Source of the DNA: Muricea muricata
Lineage: Eukaryota > Cnidaria > Anthozoa > Malacalcyonacea > Plexauridae
Length of the DNA: 64,000 nt
Assembly (NCBI GenBank): GCA_963855995.1
Contig: OY979717.1
Coordinates: 19,877,906-19,941,905, forward strand
Reading direction: 5' to 3'
How positions within the stretch are numbered: position 1 is the stretch's first letter; each line of letters opens with the position of its first letter. A program made the position numbers and the translations under genes. Below the pieces are notes generated by a model, which was not told the origin of the DNA, made no database searches, and saw only the letters and a list, made by a program, of their open reading frames with translations. Positions 35,245 through 46,856 of the stretch are shown here, in pieces.

Positions 35245-35530
35245 TTTATGTCAGCCTAGCTGTTATGGTCCTGGTATTGATGGTTTGCAATCGACGCCAT
35301 CTTGGTTGACGTTTGAAACACATGGCAACCACAAAGTATCTATTCATTATTTCTGATCCTATCGAGTCATACGTCTTTAAAGTATCATTCATAATACGCT
35401 AAAACTAACGATAAAATAGTAAATTGACGCAAGTACTTCGCCGTAAACAGCTGAAGTAATCTACAGAGTCAACCAAGATGGCGCCCAATGACACGAAATG
35501 ACGTCATGTGCAAACCAAGAATAGGCCCAG
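35245..35530. mobile_element. Inverted-repeat element, copy 1 (second copy at 46349)
   Basis: About 250 bp that reappears in reverse orientation at 46349-46590 with high similarity. Its own ends are inverted: GATGGTTTGCAATCGACGCC and CGCCATCTTGGTTGA-type sequence on both sides. It lies in a block absent from unit B. MITE; superfamily not assigned. Confidence 0.65.
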
Positions 35531-36581
35531 GTATGTGATAATATCAAATTGTAGGCAAACGATTTCGACAAGAATTACATCCTTCTTCCGCTCACGATGC
35601 TGTAATTTTAAATGACTTTCTTCTTCCGCCCATTAAAGAACATAATTATACAGTACGCACGTTTCGATTGGTCAATAGTCGTGTTTGGATCAGGCCATCC
35701 ACACGTGGCAATTTAAAACATTGTGATTATTTTATAAAACATGCATATATATGATAGGTTCCGTGTTTGGATGGACTGATCCAAACACTTTAGGATAATA
35801 CTAGCCTAGGGCTAGTGTTTTTCACTCTCTTCTCAACACTCGCAACGTCCCAAGCGTGTTTGGGTCGGGCCATCTAAACACGGAACTCAATTTATTACAC
35901 AAAGATATTTACCACTTACAGAATTTTCAGACTCCACAAATTATTAAGAAGTTTTGGATCAAAATGTCTTATTATATTTCTGGAAATATCTCTGCAAAAT
36001 AAAGACACATTTTAATGTAAATAAATCTGAGCAAGAACACTTTTGACTGCTTGATTACTGAAACTAACACATGGTTACTTCAAAACATACGAGATGACAA
36101 TTGTATAGGCATGCATGTTAGAAAGCAGCATACTCAGAAGATGAATAAATAAACATGAAGTCTGAAAGCGAAGTTTTCACGGCCGGAATGCATCATATTT
36201 GATGACATGATTATCTATAGCAATAAAACAACTCAAGATTCCGACAGATTCTCCACTATCGTAGTCAACAGAAACATTCTGAACAGTGAATGCGTATATG
36301 TATAGTTAAAAGAGGTGCATGGTTTTGAGATACGTCAGAACTAACAATATACCACGTTATCTATGTTTTTTGTTTGTCATGAGCTGACGCAGTGACGCAC
36401 ACACTCCCGGGCATTTGCCGACAGACAGTTCCCCGGAGTATAGGATTTTTGTCTGTCGAAGTTGTGCCCAGGGGGCAAAATTGATTTTTAGAATATGAAC
36501 TAAGTTAGGGAGCGCTCATATACCCACGGGCTGCACAAGAATATTGGAGTAGGGTACAGAATATATTTCAGGAATAAGAGT

Positions 36582-36620
36582 AGCGTATGAAATAGCGTAT
36601 GAAATAGCGTATGAAATTCA
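36582..36620. repeat. 12-bp tandem repeat, three copies
   Basis: Three consecutive copies of AGCGTATGAAAT. Confidence 0.8.
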
Positions 36621-37584
36621 TTATCACTTGAAAAAGGAAGTATGGAACAAAATTTATTTGTTCAAATCTAAAAAAAATCTATGTGTTATTATAGTTAAAT
36701 ATATTATATAGTTAATATAATAAATTAAAATATATCGTGTTTAGCGGTCTTAAAATACAACGCACTGAGGCTTTCATTTTCTCCAAGTTATCTCACATTT
36801 TTAAATGTCTTATAAGACAGTTATATTCAAAAGCTAATTACCTACATGGACAAATTGACGGTGATTCTGCAAAATAAATTTTATGCGCTATAAAGCACTC
36901 CTACTGTTTACTTTTTGGGTATCTGCACTAAATAGGCCCACACAGTAATTTAGCAAAGATATCAGTAGTTAGCTACTGTTTGCGAGCAAACAGTGTAGTT
37001 AATAGCAAAATACATTTTTATCAAGTACAAACATTAATTAGCCGAGTTGTGACATGTAAATAATTTCCATTCGAGATTAACATACATTTATCATTTACAC
37101 ATTATCCAGCACAGAGGTTGCACCACGGTTAATAGACCTAGATGGTTAGGCTAGCCGGCAAACTTCAAAGGGAGCGGCTAATTATGTCGAGAACCAATTT
37201 TATTTGTGTCACGTGACGAGCAAAGGGGGTGCTTTGTTGCGAGTGATAAGGAAAACATATGGGCGAGAATATGATATGACAACAAAAGATCATATTTCAA
37301 AACGCTAGAGGGCTTCTGAGGTCAAAATGTAGGTCGAAACAGAAAGCGAACAAAGAAACGAAACTATTTTGAACGTTGGAGATGAAAATATCGAAGAAAG
37401 CGAGCCGGGTAATGAGCAGTTTATAATCGTGACATAAGGGACAAAGGCGAAGACATTTTATCACAGGACAATGCAACCCCAGATTAATTTATACAACTTT
37501 GATGTGTCTGTTGCTCTAACGGACATACAGTCAGACGAGATAGACTCTGAATTCACCGAAGCCATACACAAATTGATGACGAGA

Positions 37585-38448
37585 GGGATTTTCCTTGTAG
37601 TCAGTGCGAGAAAGTGTTCAAGTCTAAAGGGGGCTTAACAAGACACACAAGATCAAAACACCCGGCTGAGGATAAACCAGACAAAACTCGTGTTGCGTTG
37701 ACTAAAGAGGTCGTGGCTTCGATTGTTGAATCCATAAAAGCCAAACTTAAAGAGGAGAACTTATACGGAACCGAAATAATGAACAGTATGGCTACTGTCT
37801 CCTGTACCGATGCTTTGTGGCCTTTTTACACAACATTCTGTCGAAAGAACAATCAGGACAACTTTTTAGAATGTGTTTATGGCTTGATTACTCGTTCGTT
37901 TGAGCTGCTAAATTGTGAGAACTGTAGGTTCCTAAACATTTGGCCGGATTTTACAACTATATCGCAGCAAAGGAGGAGTCCCCAGTCCTGCAGTAAAACC
38001 AGCACTCCAAAACAACTTGACCCAGCTGAACGTGGACCTCTTTCCTATGCTGCAGGGTACGTTATAAGTAAACTATTTCATTTTAACAAAAAAAAAGAAA
38101 TATGGAAACCAGAGACTGCATATATTTCCCGTCGGTTGTGATCTAGAAAGTTGCTGAGATTTCTTTCAGAGAGAACATTGGACATATTCCATTAGAAACA
38201 GTGTGTGATGCTACACTAAAGTCTCAAACAGTAAGATCATTGTGGGAATATATCGTATTTTCGTGTGAAGTTCAACTTTCAAACTGTTCACAGAAACTGT
38301 GCTTGGAAAACATAGTTAAACTTTATTTAAGAGTCAGGGCATTTTCCTACACCAGAGACTTTATTACTAAGTATCGTATTAATGAAAGGCAGTTGAAGAA
38401 AAAGGCATTGAGAAAGGAGATGAAACAAGGCGATAAATGTAAAATGTG
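37585..38448 (+). pseudogene. Transposon protein with C2H2 finger, interrupted
   Basis: Begins in frame with a C2H2 finger, CSQCEKVFKSKGGLTRHT with His-x4-His completed by SKH (about 37595-37660). Then comes a helical region and the motif ERGPLSYAAGYVISKLF (about 38038-38090), which resembles the C-terminal ...YVAGYV... motif of several THAP-associated transposases. The frame stops at 38141 and resumes in another frame at 38150-38448 with LYLRVRAFSYTRDFI and a Lys-rich tail, so it is probably frameshifted or has a small intron. No upstream start was identified; an in-frame stop lies near 37550. Confidence 0.55.
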
Positions 38449-39062
38449 ATAAACTTATTGTTAAAGATTGTCATAAGTTCAGAACACTGTTTCCATGTAC
38501 AGTAGCTAACCCACACCAATTTTATTATGTTTCAATAATTTCATCATAGTCATGCAAATAAATGTATTGTACAATAATAATATTGTTTTTAAACATTATT
38601 AACAAATAGTTTTGTGTATACTGCTTCAGCAAGTCAGGCAAATACCAAACAGTTCGATTATAATAATCTGCCACCATTCAATACAGCCATGCACAGTAAT
38701 TAACTCATTAGAACTTTATGATACAACAGATTCAATATCTCAAGCTAAGGCCATTCATTAAATTCCGATGTAGGACCTTTGCTTGAAACGTTGGATCTGA
38801 TGTATATCAACTGACCATAGTTCGAAGTTCAAACCCCCTTCTTGATGGGGGATAAGCCCTCAAGTTTCTGTAACAGTTCTTTCACGCTAATATTTTTTAC
38901 AGAAGGATTTCTGCCGTTGTATATTTCATGGTCATCAGGAATGGGCCATTTGTATGCAAAAACACTAAATTCAAGCACCTTGTACTTTGGAACAATGTAC
39001 TGTTCCTGGAATAGTTTTATACCGACTTCCTTATTTTCTCTCCTTTCATATTTGCGTAGTTT

Positions 39063-39637
39063 TTAAATCCGCCATCGGTTCTTCAATACTTGACACACCA
39101 GCCGCCGGCGTATGTTCGAAGCTGGTCGGTTGTTCCTGTGAAGTACTTGACTGGATATATCTTGTTCTACGAGGACGCGAGGCTTAACTTTGGGAGTTTC
39201 GTCGCTTTTTAAGGGCAAATTTTCAGTAGGCACGCTACCAGTTATCAAAATCTTTCGTTTGGGGTCTGCAAAAACATACATATTAATATCATGCATCAGT
39301 AAATATGCAAATACAATGCCCTCTCTTTTTGTATCCGATTTACATTAACATAGACAAAGCGCATGCATATAAAAATGCAAATACTTACAAGTCAATATAC
39401 ATTCTGGCTTGAAATGACGCTCACAAAGGAAAATCTTATTTCCCTCAATTTGTTTCTGAAGATCTGTCGTCTTTTCTCTAGTCCTTAAAATAATTCGAAG
39501 CCATTCTTTGCGAGCATTACTCTTCTTCGTTGCGGTTTCCTCGCCGCCTGCCTCACCAACAACAGGGATTTTAAAAATTGCAATTCATGCGTTCTGCTGG
39601 TCGGACAGCCATGCAAAGCCCAATTAGAGCCAACCAT
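39063..39637 (-). CDS. THAP-domain protein in the transposon, two exons
   Basis: Exon 1 is 39637-39389, starting MVGSNWALHGCPTSRTHE; exon 2 is 39265-39063. Donor T|GTAAGT at 39388 and acceptor TTTTTGCAG at 39266 join in frame. THAP is a C2CH zinc-dependent DNA-binding domain: here Cys11, Trp in KEWLRI, and CERHFKPE with Cys and His are present, and the exon junction yields the typical tail GSVPTENLPLKS. The first zinc ligand expected around residue 6 is Trp (NWALHGC), so zinc binding may be lost. It ends at TAA 39063 without a catalytic domain, so this looks like the DNA-binding part of a decayed transposase or a stand-alone THAP protein. Confidence 0.7.
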
Positions 39638-39964
39638 ATTGCTTAATATAATTTTAAAAGTTTAACCGTATCCTGACATACTAAAACAACGCCAAAAATA
39701 CGATTTTCTGAACGCAGTATGTAAACAAAGACTCTATGTACAAATAGCTTCTTCGAACATCTCGCCCCCTTTCCTCGTCACGTGACCGAAAACAAAAATG
39801 AACAATAACATATTTGTCACGTGATCCAGCTAGCCTAACCATCTAGGTCTATTAACCGTGGTTGCACAGAGGTGTTTGAGTGCATATGAAATCATAATTA
39901 TTAGCATTTAGCCGACTGTATTTTATTAAAATGTACATCTGCAGCGAACTTAATTGAGGTCTGC

Positions 39965-40081
39965 TTCAAACGTCGAATTTTGCATGCATCGAATGCAATT
40001 CAAACAATAGATAATGAGATAACCAACTGCATTATCTATTGTTTGAATTGCATTCGATGCATGCAAAATTCGACGTTTGAA
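39965..40081. repeat. Perfect 52-bp inverted repeat with 13-nt loop
   Basis: Arms 39965-40016 and 40030-40081 are exact reverse complements over all 52 positions; loop AGATAACCAACTG. It includes GCATGCATCGAATGCAATTC, itself partly symmetrical. A transcript would form an unbroken 52-bp stem. It lies about 100 bp outside the right end of the THAP transposon, in an intron of the receptor gene. Confidence 0.95.
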
Positions 40082-41675
40082 ACATGCCTGAGAAGAAATG
40101 TAGATACGTTATCAATTTCAATATGAGTTAGGTCAAATATACAACTTTGACTGCCACATGTCATTGCACAATGTCAGGAGTGTACTCACTTTTTGCATGA
40201 TTTATGATAATTTATAAATAACAAATTAAACACACGCGAACGTTATAGTAAATTTTGACATTCGCGGTCGCGTATCCTGTTGTCTTCTGGCGTTGTCACC
40301 TTAAATCGGCTCATTGCAGCACAGCATATAACTATAAGGTAAGTCTTTTCTAAAATAGTATGTAGCTATATGTGTGTATGTCGAAACAGCATTGTGTTTT
40401 TATCGGTTTAGTAGGCTAAACATTCTCGGGTTTACCTTGACTTGACCTGTCAAATTTTGTGTTTGTAACGTTCGAATTTTCACCATTATAAGCGTTGAAG
40501 ATTGAGATGGAAGGTCTTTGCGGTCGCAAAACAGATATTTCACGACCGTTTGACAGTTTGGTGAGTGTAGAAGAGTATTATTATTCATTGAAGTTCCGAT
40601 ATTTGACAATTTACTGTAGTCTATACTGTATGATTATTGTCACTTTGGTGGAATATGGACCGACTCATTGTACCAATTTAGGAAATTTAGGGCTACATAA
40701 ACCTTGCATTTGATACATTACATGATAAGGAAGAATTCAATTACATGATTGAGGAAGAAATCTTATAGGCAGGAAGATTTGAAACACGAGTACATCTATA
40801 TATTATATTGAATTATATAGCAGCTACAACTTCCGCCTTTTCAGATTATCTTAAAATAAAGCCTGATTGTTTGCGGAGTCATGGCCCCTGCAGGGGCAAA
40901 ATAACGTGACCACTCAAATTTTGTGTTTGTGACGCTCAAATTTCCTCAATGAGGCGCTGATCAAAAATAGAGGTGGAAATTCTCTGCGATTGCGAGATGG
41001 ATATTTTAAAGTAAGGTTTTTATAGGTAAATGGAAGAGTATTATTCAATCACATTTGAAGACGCGATATTCGATAGTTTACTATGCTATATATGTTTGTC
41101 ACTCTGTTGGAATATAGACCATATATCTTGTATTTGATACATTACATGAGGAAGTTTAAGTTACTTGATTATTAAGGACTGGAGATTGAAAATTTGAAAT
41201 ACATAGACAGGAAGAATTGAAACATGCTTATTCCATGCGTATATTATATGCCAGCTACAGCCACCGTAAATAACGCCTGATAATATGCGGAGCCAGAAGC
41301 AAAATTCAGTTCTGAAGTCTTTTTAGCGCCAAATTTTTTAAGCAGGAGCAGTCCGAGCGGAGACGAAAGCAGGATTAAATTGAATTCAAGTATGCACGTC
41401 AACAAATTTTGCCGCTGGTTGTTACTAATTTTCTATGCAAATATTGCTCGAACTGACAATTAGTGTGCAAATTTGATTCACTTTCAAAGTCCAAAATGTA
41501 TAACCCTACTTGCAATTGAAAAAAGTATTCCTTTTCTTGTCAGCTACATTGTAAAGAAACTGATTAAGTATAAGGTTCCGGTGTCAGCTTAAATATTAAG
41601 TCTCATTTAACATGATATTGGTTGATTATATTATGTAGGTTTTCCCAAGGAAATCCTGTTTATCGCTACATCACG
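40082..41675. other. Upstream region of the PI-PLC gene
   Basis: A strong donor (AAG|GTAAGT, exon end 40338) and an acceptor (TATTATGTAG, 41637) could define a 5'-UTR exon spliced to the PI-PLC coding exon. Two diverged copies of a block (about 40440-40700 and 40910-41170) resemble each other, for example GTCAAATTTTGTGTTTGT and CTCAAATTTTGTGTTTGT. No other gene seen. Confidence 0.4.
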
Positions 41676-42989
41676 ATGGGTATGGGAGGATACATATGGA
41701 TTGTCAACGCTAGTAGCAGAAGTCTCAAGCTGACTTATCAACATAGTTATCAAATGAATAACTGGGTATTTAAAAGCATATCTCCACAGTCCATGGAGAG
41801 ATTTTACATTGAATACAATGAAACGATTTCAGCCAACTCACCCAGCGATGACGCTGGGGAAGCTACATTCGAACTGGACGGCGCAAGTGAAAGTTTCCAG
41901 TTGCAAGCCCGATACCCGTATAACAGTGGAGAGTGCGGCTTAAAGGTTGATTGGAGTGATCTGAAGTCTCGGGATAGTTATGCAGTGTTTCCACCTCCTG
42001 ATCAAACAAGCATTGGCGAATTGGGCTGGTTCCATAATGGATCCTTGTCTCTGCTGGTAATGGAGAAGGCGATTCGAAACACGGTGCCAACCGTTCTTCC
42101 AGGAAGCGATTCGATTGTTTCTGCAGTAAGCAATTTGCCGTATCCTCAGACATTCCTGTACGACAAATGGATGTTTTACTACAGTGATGTGTTGGGAAAG
42201 CTTACCTTAACCGAAATGACGCTTCCTGGCACACACGACTCAGGAACGTACAAGCCAAAATTTTCTCCAGGTGATTTGTGGATTAGAACACAGCATCTTC
42301 CCCTTGTCCAACAACTGAAGCTTGGCGTGCGTGTTTTGGATTTACGTATCGGGCAAAATTCACCAGGTGATTATGCAATTGTTCATGATGTCTGGCCTAC
42401 TAGTTACACACTTGCCGCTGCGCTCAAAGAAATCACGAATTTTGTCGATCAGGATGCCACAAACAAAGAGATTGTTATCCTCGATTTCCACCGATTTGTC
42501 AATCTTGGCGAAGGTAGTTATGACTACAGCAAACTAAAAGCTCAGATACGTTCTTGCTTGGATGGCTATCTCCTTTCTGTTCAAAAAGGACAAGGAAAAC
42601 AGCTTCAAGAGATATGGAAATCTTGTGGGAAAGGAAGAGTCGTCGTTGCATGGAACACTAGTGATCCTGACAACTACATGTGGCCAGCGGTGAACCAGCA
42701 CTGGTATAGCCATGCCAATAGTGAAATTAAATTATACGAGGCGATCAAGAGTGATATGCAGAATCCTCCATCCGGTTTATGGGCCTCTTGCTCGTTTATG
42801 GAAAGTAGTGGGCTTCATCCTCCCATTGAAAATGCCGATGCCACTGATCCTACTATAAAACAGTGGTATTTTGGTGGATCTACATTCTGTGAGAAAGCAA
42901 GTATAATTTCGGTTGATTTCTTCCTTGAGCATACTAATGTTGTTCAGGCTTCAATCATCGGCAGTCTTCTAAAAGCAGGAGCAAAGTAA
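41676..42989 (+). CDS. PI-PLC X-domain phosphodiesterase
   Basis: About 437 residues from ATG 41676 (MGMGGYIWIV). The open frame reaches back to 41638, next to a splice acceptor, so an upstream exon could add a few residues. The N-terminal 170 residues look like a beta-rich lipid/carbohydrate-binding-like domain (GGYIWIVNASSRSLKLTYQ). The second half is a bacterial-type PI-PLC X domain: LPGTHDSGTY holds the general-base His and its Asp, RVLDLRI the substrate Arg, YAIVHDVW the second catalytic His, and ILDFHRF the conserved strand. All the expected catalytic residues are present. Family: cleaves phosphatidylinositol or GPI to a cyclic inositol phosphate, without calcium. No signal peptide or GPI site is seen, so cytosolic location is likely. 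It sits on the opposite strand inside an intron of the receptor gene, between LRR exon 44270 and the 7TM exon. Confidence 0.9.
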   Translation: MGMGGYIWIVNASSRSLKLTYQHSYQMNNWVFKSISPQSMERFYIEYNETISANSPSDDAGEATFELDGASESFQLQARYPYNSGECGLKVDWSDLKSRDSYAVFPPPDQTSIGELGWFHNGSLSLLVMEKAIRNTVPTVLPGSDSIVSAVSNLPYPQTFLYDKWMFYYSDVLGKLTLTEMTLPGTHDSGTYKPKFSPGDLWIRTQHLPLVQQLKLGVRVLDLRIGQNSPGDYAIVHDVWPTSYTLAAALKEITNFVDQDATNKEIVILDFHRFVNLGEGSYDYSKLKAQIRSCLDGYLLSVQKGQGKQLQEIWKSCGKGRVVVAWNTSDPDNYMWPAVNQHWYSHANSEIKLYEAIKSDMQNPPSGLWASCSFMESSGLHPPIENADATDPTIKQWYFGGSTFCEKASIISVDFFLEHTNVVQASIIGSLLKAGAK

Positions 42990-44269
42990 TTGATGCATGC
43001 TTATCTATTACTTATTATTACAAATTTTATGATTAGTGATGGGTTCCTCAAATAACTGCAAGACAAAATTAAACGCTAAATCTCCCTAAATTATTTACAC
43101 TAATTGAAGGTGTGGGGGTTGAATATTTTATATAGCAATGTAATGCTAATCTATCTTGCGGCGTAAGTGTCAACTTTCCGGGAAGGCAAAGTCTTCATTA
43201 GACCAAAATTAAGAAGGCAAAGTCTTAATTAGACCAAAATTATAGCCCTACAGCTTGCCCTAATTAAACACAAACTAAGAAATTTAACTGCGACTTTAGC
43301 AACATTACACAAATTTATTTTTGTGATTAAACATATAATATGTTGAATATTATAAAACGAATTACTCTGTTCTGCCAAATAATTACAACATTAATATTTA
43401 CATCACCTCTTTTCTGAGATAATTACATTAGTTTATCGTTTTCAAAATCTGCACAGAATATAAAATGTTTAAATTAACCTAAAATTTTCCAACGAATAAC
43501 TGACCATGTCAACTGGAATGTGCTTTACGTTTAGACTCGTTGTGTGCACCAAACCCAGTTGATTGTGTGGAAACAGGATCTTCGCTCCAGAAGAGCAGAT
43601 ATCTCATGCGTAATCGACGTTTTCGATCGTCAGAAAAACAACAAAAAGTCTTCATTACGTAGCAAATTGATTAGATTTCATTTTAGGAACCGTCCAATTA
43701 GGCGCTATTTTTTAGCCTATAATCATTTCGGTTCAAGCAGCTTCTCCCTAGAAGATTTAAGGCTAATCGAAGCCAACCCGCATTTCCGTTATGGTACAAT
43801 TATTCTATACAGTCCACACGATAACTTTGATAAAAAATACCATGCACCATTAGGCGCGTGACATTTTGTCTTGGAACTATCATTAACGAAATGTCCGGCC
43901 ATACCAATCCAACCGTGTAAAAAAGCCCGGAAAGCGCCCGTATACGCTATAGTTTCTTACATATACCTATACAAAAGCGTACCCAGGCGAAAGGCAGCAA
44001 ATTTACACGTCATCATTACACAATTACTTTGTTCTGGTCACGCAGCAACGCATACATCTATCAGCCTTTATCTAGTCAACTTATCAATCTTATCAAGCTA
44101 TATCAATCACGTACAACGACTGAATACCTGCATCCGGTTTCTACATAAACATAAAAAATATCCTCCTGGCGTCGCTAACCTAACCAGATAATTATATGAC
44201 GTCTGGACAAATTGCTCTGGCCAGCTACGCTGCATTTTGCATTGAATATTAGAAGTCTTGTGTACTTAC
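42990..44269. other. No gene recognised
   Basis: Two plus-strand frames of 105 and 106 codons (43544-43861, 43871-44191) carry no recognisable domain and no typical splice sites. A direct duplication of about 20 bp around AAGGCAAAGTCTTAATTAGA occurs at 43185-43240. Confidence 0.4.
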
Positions 44270-44341
44270 AGCACTTCTAAATCGTGTAAATTATTCATCA
44301 TTTCAGGAGTCAATGATTCAATTTGATTTCCTGAGAGATTC
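44270..44341 (-). CDS. Receptor gene: LRR exon 4 (72 bp)
   Basis: Exactly 72 bp between acceptor CGTTTTAACAG and donor CT|GTAAGT. Reads NLSGNQIESLTPEMM then NNLHDLEVL, one leucine-rich repeat with the LxxNxI core. Starts with one base and ends with two bases of split codons, both giving Leu with the neighbours (46164 exon upstream, 34201 exon downstream). A 72-bp phase-2 single-repeat exon is the hallmark of LGR genes. Confidence 0.9.
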
Positions 44342-46163
44342 CTGTTAAAACGTTAATGAAATCAGTTAAAATATTCGTCAAATATTAATTTTTTTGATGC
44401 TTACCGTTCTTTAGAGTTTCCATCTGTTTTATTTTATAAAGAAATTATAATTTTCGGTTGATGTCACACGTGGTTCGCCATCTTCAATTTGAGTAAACAG
44501 GGTAGATGACGAGGAAAGATCGAACGCCTGCCGGATAAATGTGTCTTTCCGGCTAGCAAATTAAGGTTCGTTTGCCGGGGAACGAAGTGCTCTGGTTGGG
44601 CCGTTGAAGTAAGTTAACGTCAATCATCGCAAAAGGGCTGCATTAAATTCAGAGGATTAAATATAGCTAGAATTAATTTTATTTTAACAGGGTAATCCCT
44701 TCAGTTTAATAACACTGGTATTAGTAGAGGCCCTGTGTAAATAACGAAGTACATTTTTACATATGTACTAACAAAAAAAAATCAAGAAAACCAGAAATTC
44801 GTGAACGAGTCGATAGCTTTTACTTCTTGGGCAATCTATATACTCTGACACTTTCGTACATTTGCTATCTCTACATTGGCTAATCCTAGGTAGAGAAATG
44901 TGCATATAATCCATTTCAATATGTAAAATCTGTAACCTGATAAAACTCTCTTTGTATGTTGACAAAATGGTGAATGTAAAAGAAGCAATAAGAGTAGGTA
45001 CAGATTTTGTTAATTTAAATGAAAAACAAGCCGTTCACTGAGCTCTGTATAAAGCTAAATCGTTGAGCAGGCGGCTACCTTGAGTGGCACAGTTAACTGG
45101 CAGGCGTTCAATGCCTAAGGCGTGTGAAATCAACCGAAACATTAATACTGGTAATAATCTGGGTTTTTCTTGATTATAAAATAAATTAAAGGAATAAAAA
45201 CACAAAAGAACGCCTGTTACCAGCCTATTTTTGACAGTAGAGTTTTATAGGAATATTGAATAAAATTTTGTTGGCAGGAGCTACTGATTTATTTTCCTGG
45301 TAGAGCAGGTCGGCATGAAAACGTGCCCGCCAAAAATGGCGTACTACGGCTAATTGGAGACAATTGGTACCAGCGGCTACAGGTAATTGCCTCGGTGCTA
45401 TTTGGTGATTTATACTTCCTCCAGCTTTGAGGAAAGCCCGAAAAGACAAAAACCCAAGACATTTTTAATACAGTGTCAAAAAATTGGACCTCTTATGGAT
45501 GTAATAGTCACAGCTCATCTACGTGACTACAACACCTTTTTGTACACTTTATATAACTTTAAGGGTTGCATGTAAGTAAAAAAGGTCCTTAAGATCGTGA
45601 GAACATAACAATAAAGACGACTTACATTTTGTTTTTGTACACCCTTAATATCTTAAGATTGTAGGTCAATTAACAACTGCTGAGCACAAGAATACCACTA
45701 AACACTACTCAATAATATTTGCTGATACCAAAGGCTGAAGTAAAAATTAATCGACGAGCTACGGAAAAAATGCGTACGATATGTTGTGCTACCAAGTTGA
45801 ATAATTGTCTCATCATTGTCTAGTTTATTTGGTTAGTTTTCGTAATCTCATATGTTTTTAGAGACGAGTTTGCTTTTGCGTATAGAATTCTAAAGACAAG
45901 CTATTTGAAATAACCAATCACAATTTTCAATTTGGTAGAGCGCGTGCTTTCCCTATGTTCATTAAAAAATATTGTTGCATTTAGTATCTTTCGAGCTTTT
46001 ATACACAATCTACCCTATAATTATATGTATTGAAAGTTAAATTGCGTTGAAAAGTAGTTTCAACTGTACATGCAGAAACCAATATTTTGCAACTAGTGTG
46101 CAGGAGGTCTGTGATTGAGTTTCATACTGCGGAAAACTGATGTATGATAAAAAGCCTACTTAC
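44342..46163. other. Intron of the receptor gene
   Basis: No further LRR exon found. A short minus-strand stretch at 44401-44437 has an acceptor and donor only 19 bp apart (AAAATAAAACAG...GAACG|GTAAGC) and is not used in the phase-consistent model. The frame at 44768-44965 contains FIRLQILHIEMDY, faintly LRR-like, but lacks matching splice phase. Confidence 0.4.
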
Positions 46164-46235
46164 AGACTACGAAGCTGACTGGTACTTCCAAATAATTTTA
46201 GAGGTATATTTGATATATGATTCTCAGATAAATCC
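46164..46235 (-). CDS. Receptor gene: LRR exon 3 (72 bp)
   Basis: 72 bp, acceptor TGAATGTTTCAG, donor CT|GTAAGT. Reads DLSENHISNIPLKLF then GSTSQLRSL, a textbook LRR with LSENHI core and IPLKLF second half. Phase 2 at both ends; TT|G and CT|G junction codons are Leu. Confidence 0.92.
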
Positions 46236-46348
46236 CTGAAACATTCAGCAAAGAAAAAAATGTTAAAAGGAAGATATTTAAAAATTTCTAGTTTAAACAG
46301 AAGTTGGTTTATAGGAGTATGGGCAATCCAACTTCAGCGTATTCTTGG

Positions 46349-46590
46349 TTTGCACAAGACGTCATTTCGTGTCATTGAGCGCCATGTTGGTTGACTCTGC
46401 AGATTACTTCAGCTGTTTACAGCAAAGTACTTGTGTCAATTTACTATTTCATCGTTAGTTTTAGCGTATTACGAATGATACTTTAAAGATGTATGGCTCG
46501 ATAGGATCAGAAATAATGAATAGATTACTACTTTGTGGTTGCCATGTGTTTCAAACGTCAACCAAGATGGCGTCGATTGCAAACGATCAA
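46349..46590. mobile_element. Inverted-repeat element, copy 2 (reverse of 35245-35530)
   Basis: Near-identical reverse complement of the copy at 35280-35527, with its inner inverted ends GTTGGTTGAC and GTCAACCAAG. The ORF at 46489-46707 is accidental. Confidence 0.65.
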
Positions 46591-46856
46591 TATGCTATTC
46601 TGTATGATCTACTTTATGTATATTTTCATTTAATTGGCACATTTTTAGAGTCCGACGAAAATGTTAGTCGGTCATTGGCTGTGATCGGAAAAGGGATCAT
46701 GTGTTAGCAAGTTTTACTAAAGGTAACCGGCATCCCGCAACAGAACACGTTTGTTTAATTTAGTAGAACTATTCCAGGACCTGTAAACGAGTTTTTATGC
46801 ACTTCATTTGGGGCAGATGTTCTCAATTGTTTTAGGGTAAGTTGATCACGGCGTAA

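Larger units (their letters stand above)
27740..36480. repeat. Segmental duplication unit C
   Basis: The most intact unit: complete Mab-21-like gene, complete 7TM exon, and empty sites for five elements found in units A and B. Insertions specific to C lie at 31010-31279 and about 34953-35780, and an internal tandem duplication at 34400-34880. Confidence 0.8.
37123..39861. mobile_element. THAP/C2H2 DNA transposon with 33-bp inverted ends (P-element-like)
   Basis: The left end CACGGTTAATAGACCTAGAT is repeated inverted at the right end (39828-39861). Subterminal inverted copies of GTCACGTGACGAG lie at 37207 and 39775. Flanks share GTTGCAC, or GGTTGCAC if the ends are offset by one base, at 37116-37122 and 39861-39868, so the target duplication is 7-8 bp. 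Two convergent genes lie inside: a plus-strand C2H2-containing ORF and a minus-strand THAP gene. THAP plus an 8-bp duplication suggests the P superfamily; hAT-like assignment cannot be excluded. Confidence 0.75.

Noticed and set aside
43544-44191. Two consecutive ORFs of about 105 codons
   Set aside because: No domain, no codon or splice support, and unusual composition for the region; not called as genes.
44401-44437. 19-bp micro-exon of the receptor gene
   Set aside because: Has splice-like borders, but including it breaks the Leu-preserving phase pattern and adds no LRR sequence.
44768-44965. LRR-like stretch FIRLQILHIEMDY as an extra receptor exon
   Set aside because: No matching acceptor and donor in phase 2, and the remainder is not LRR-like.
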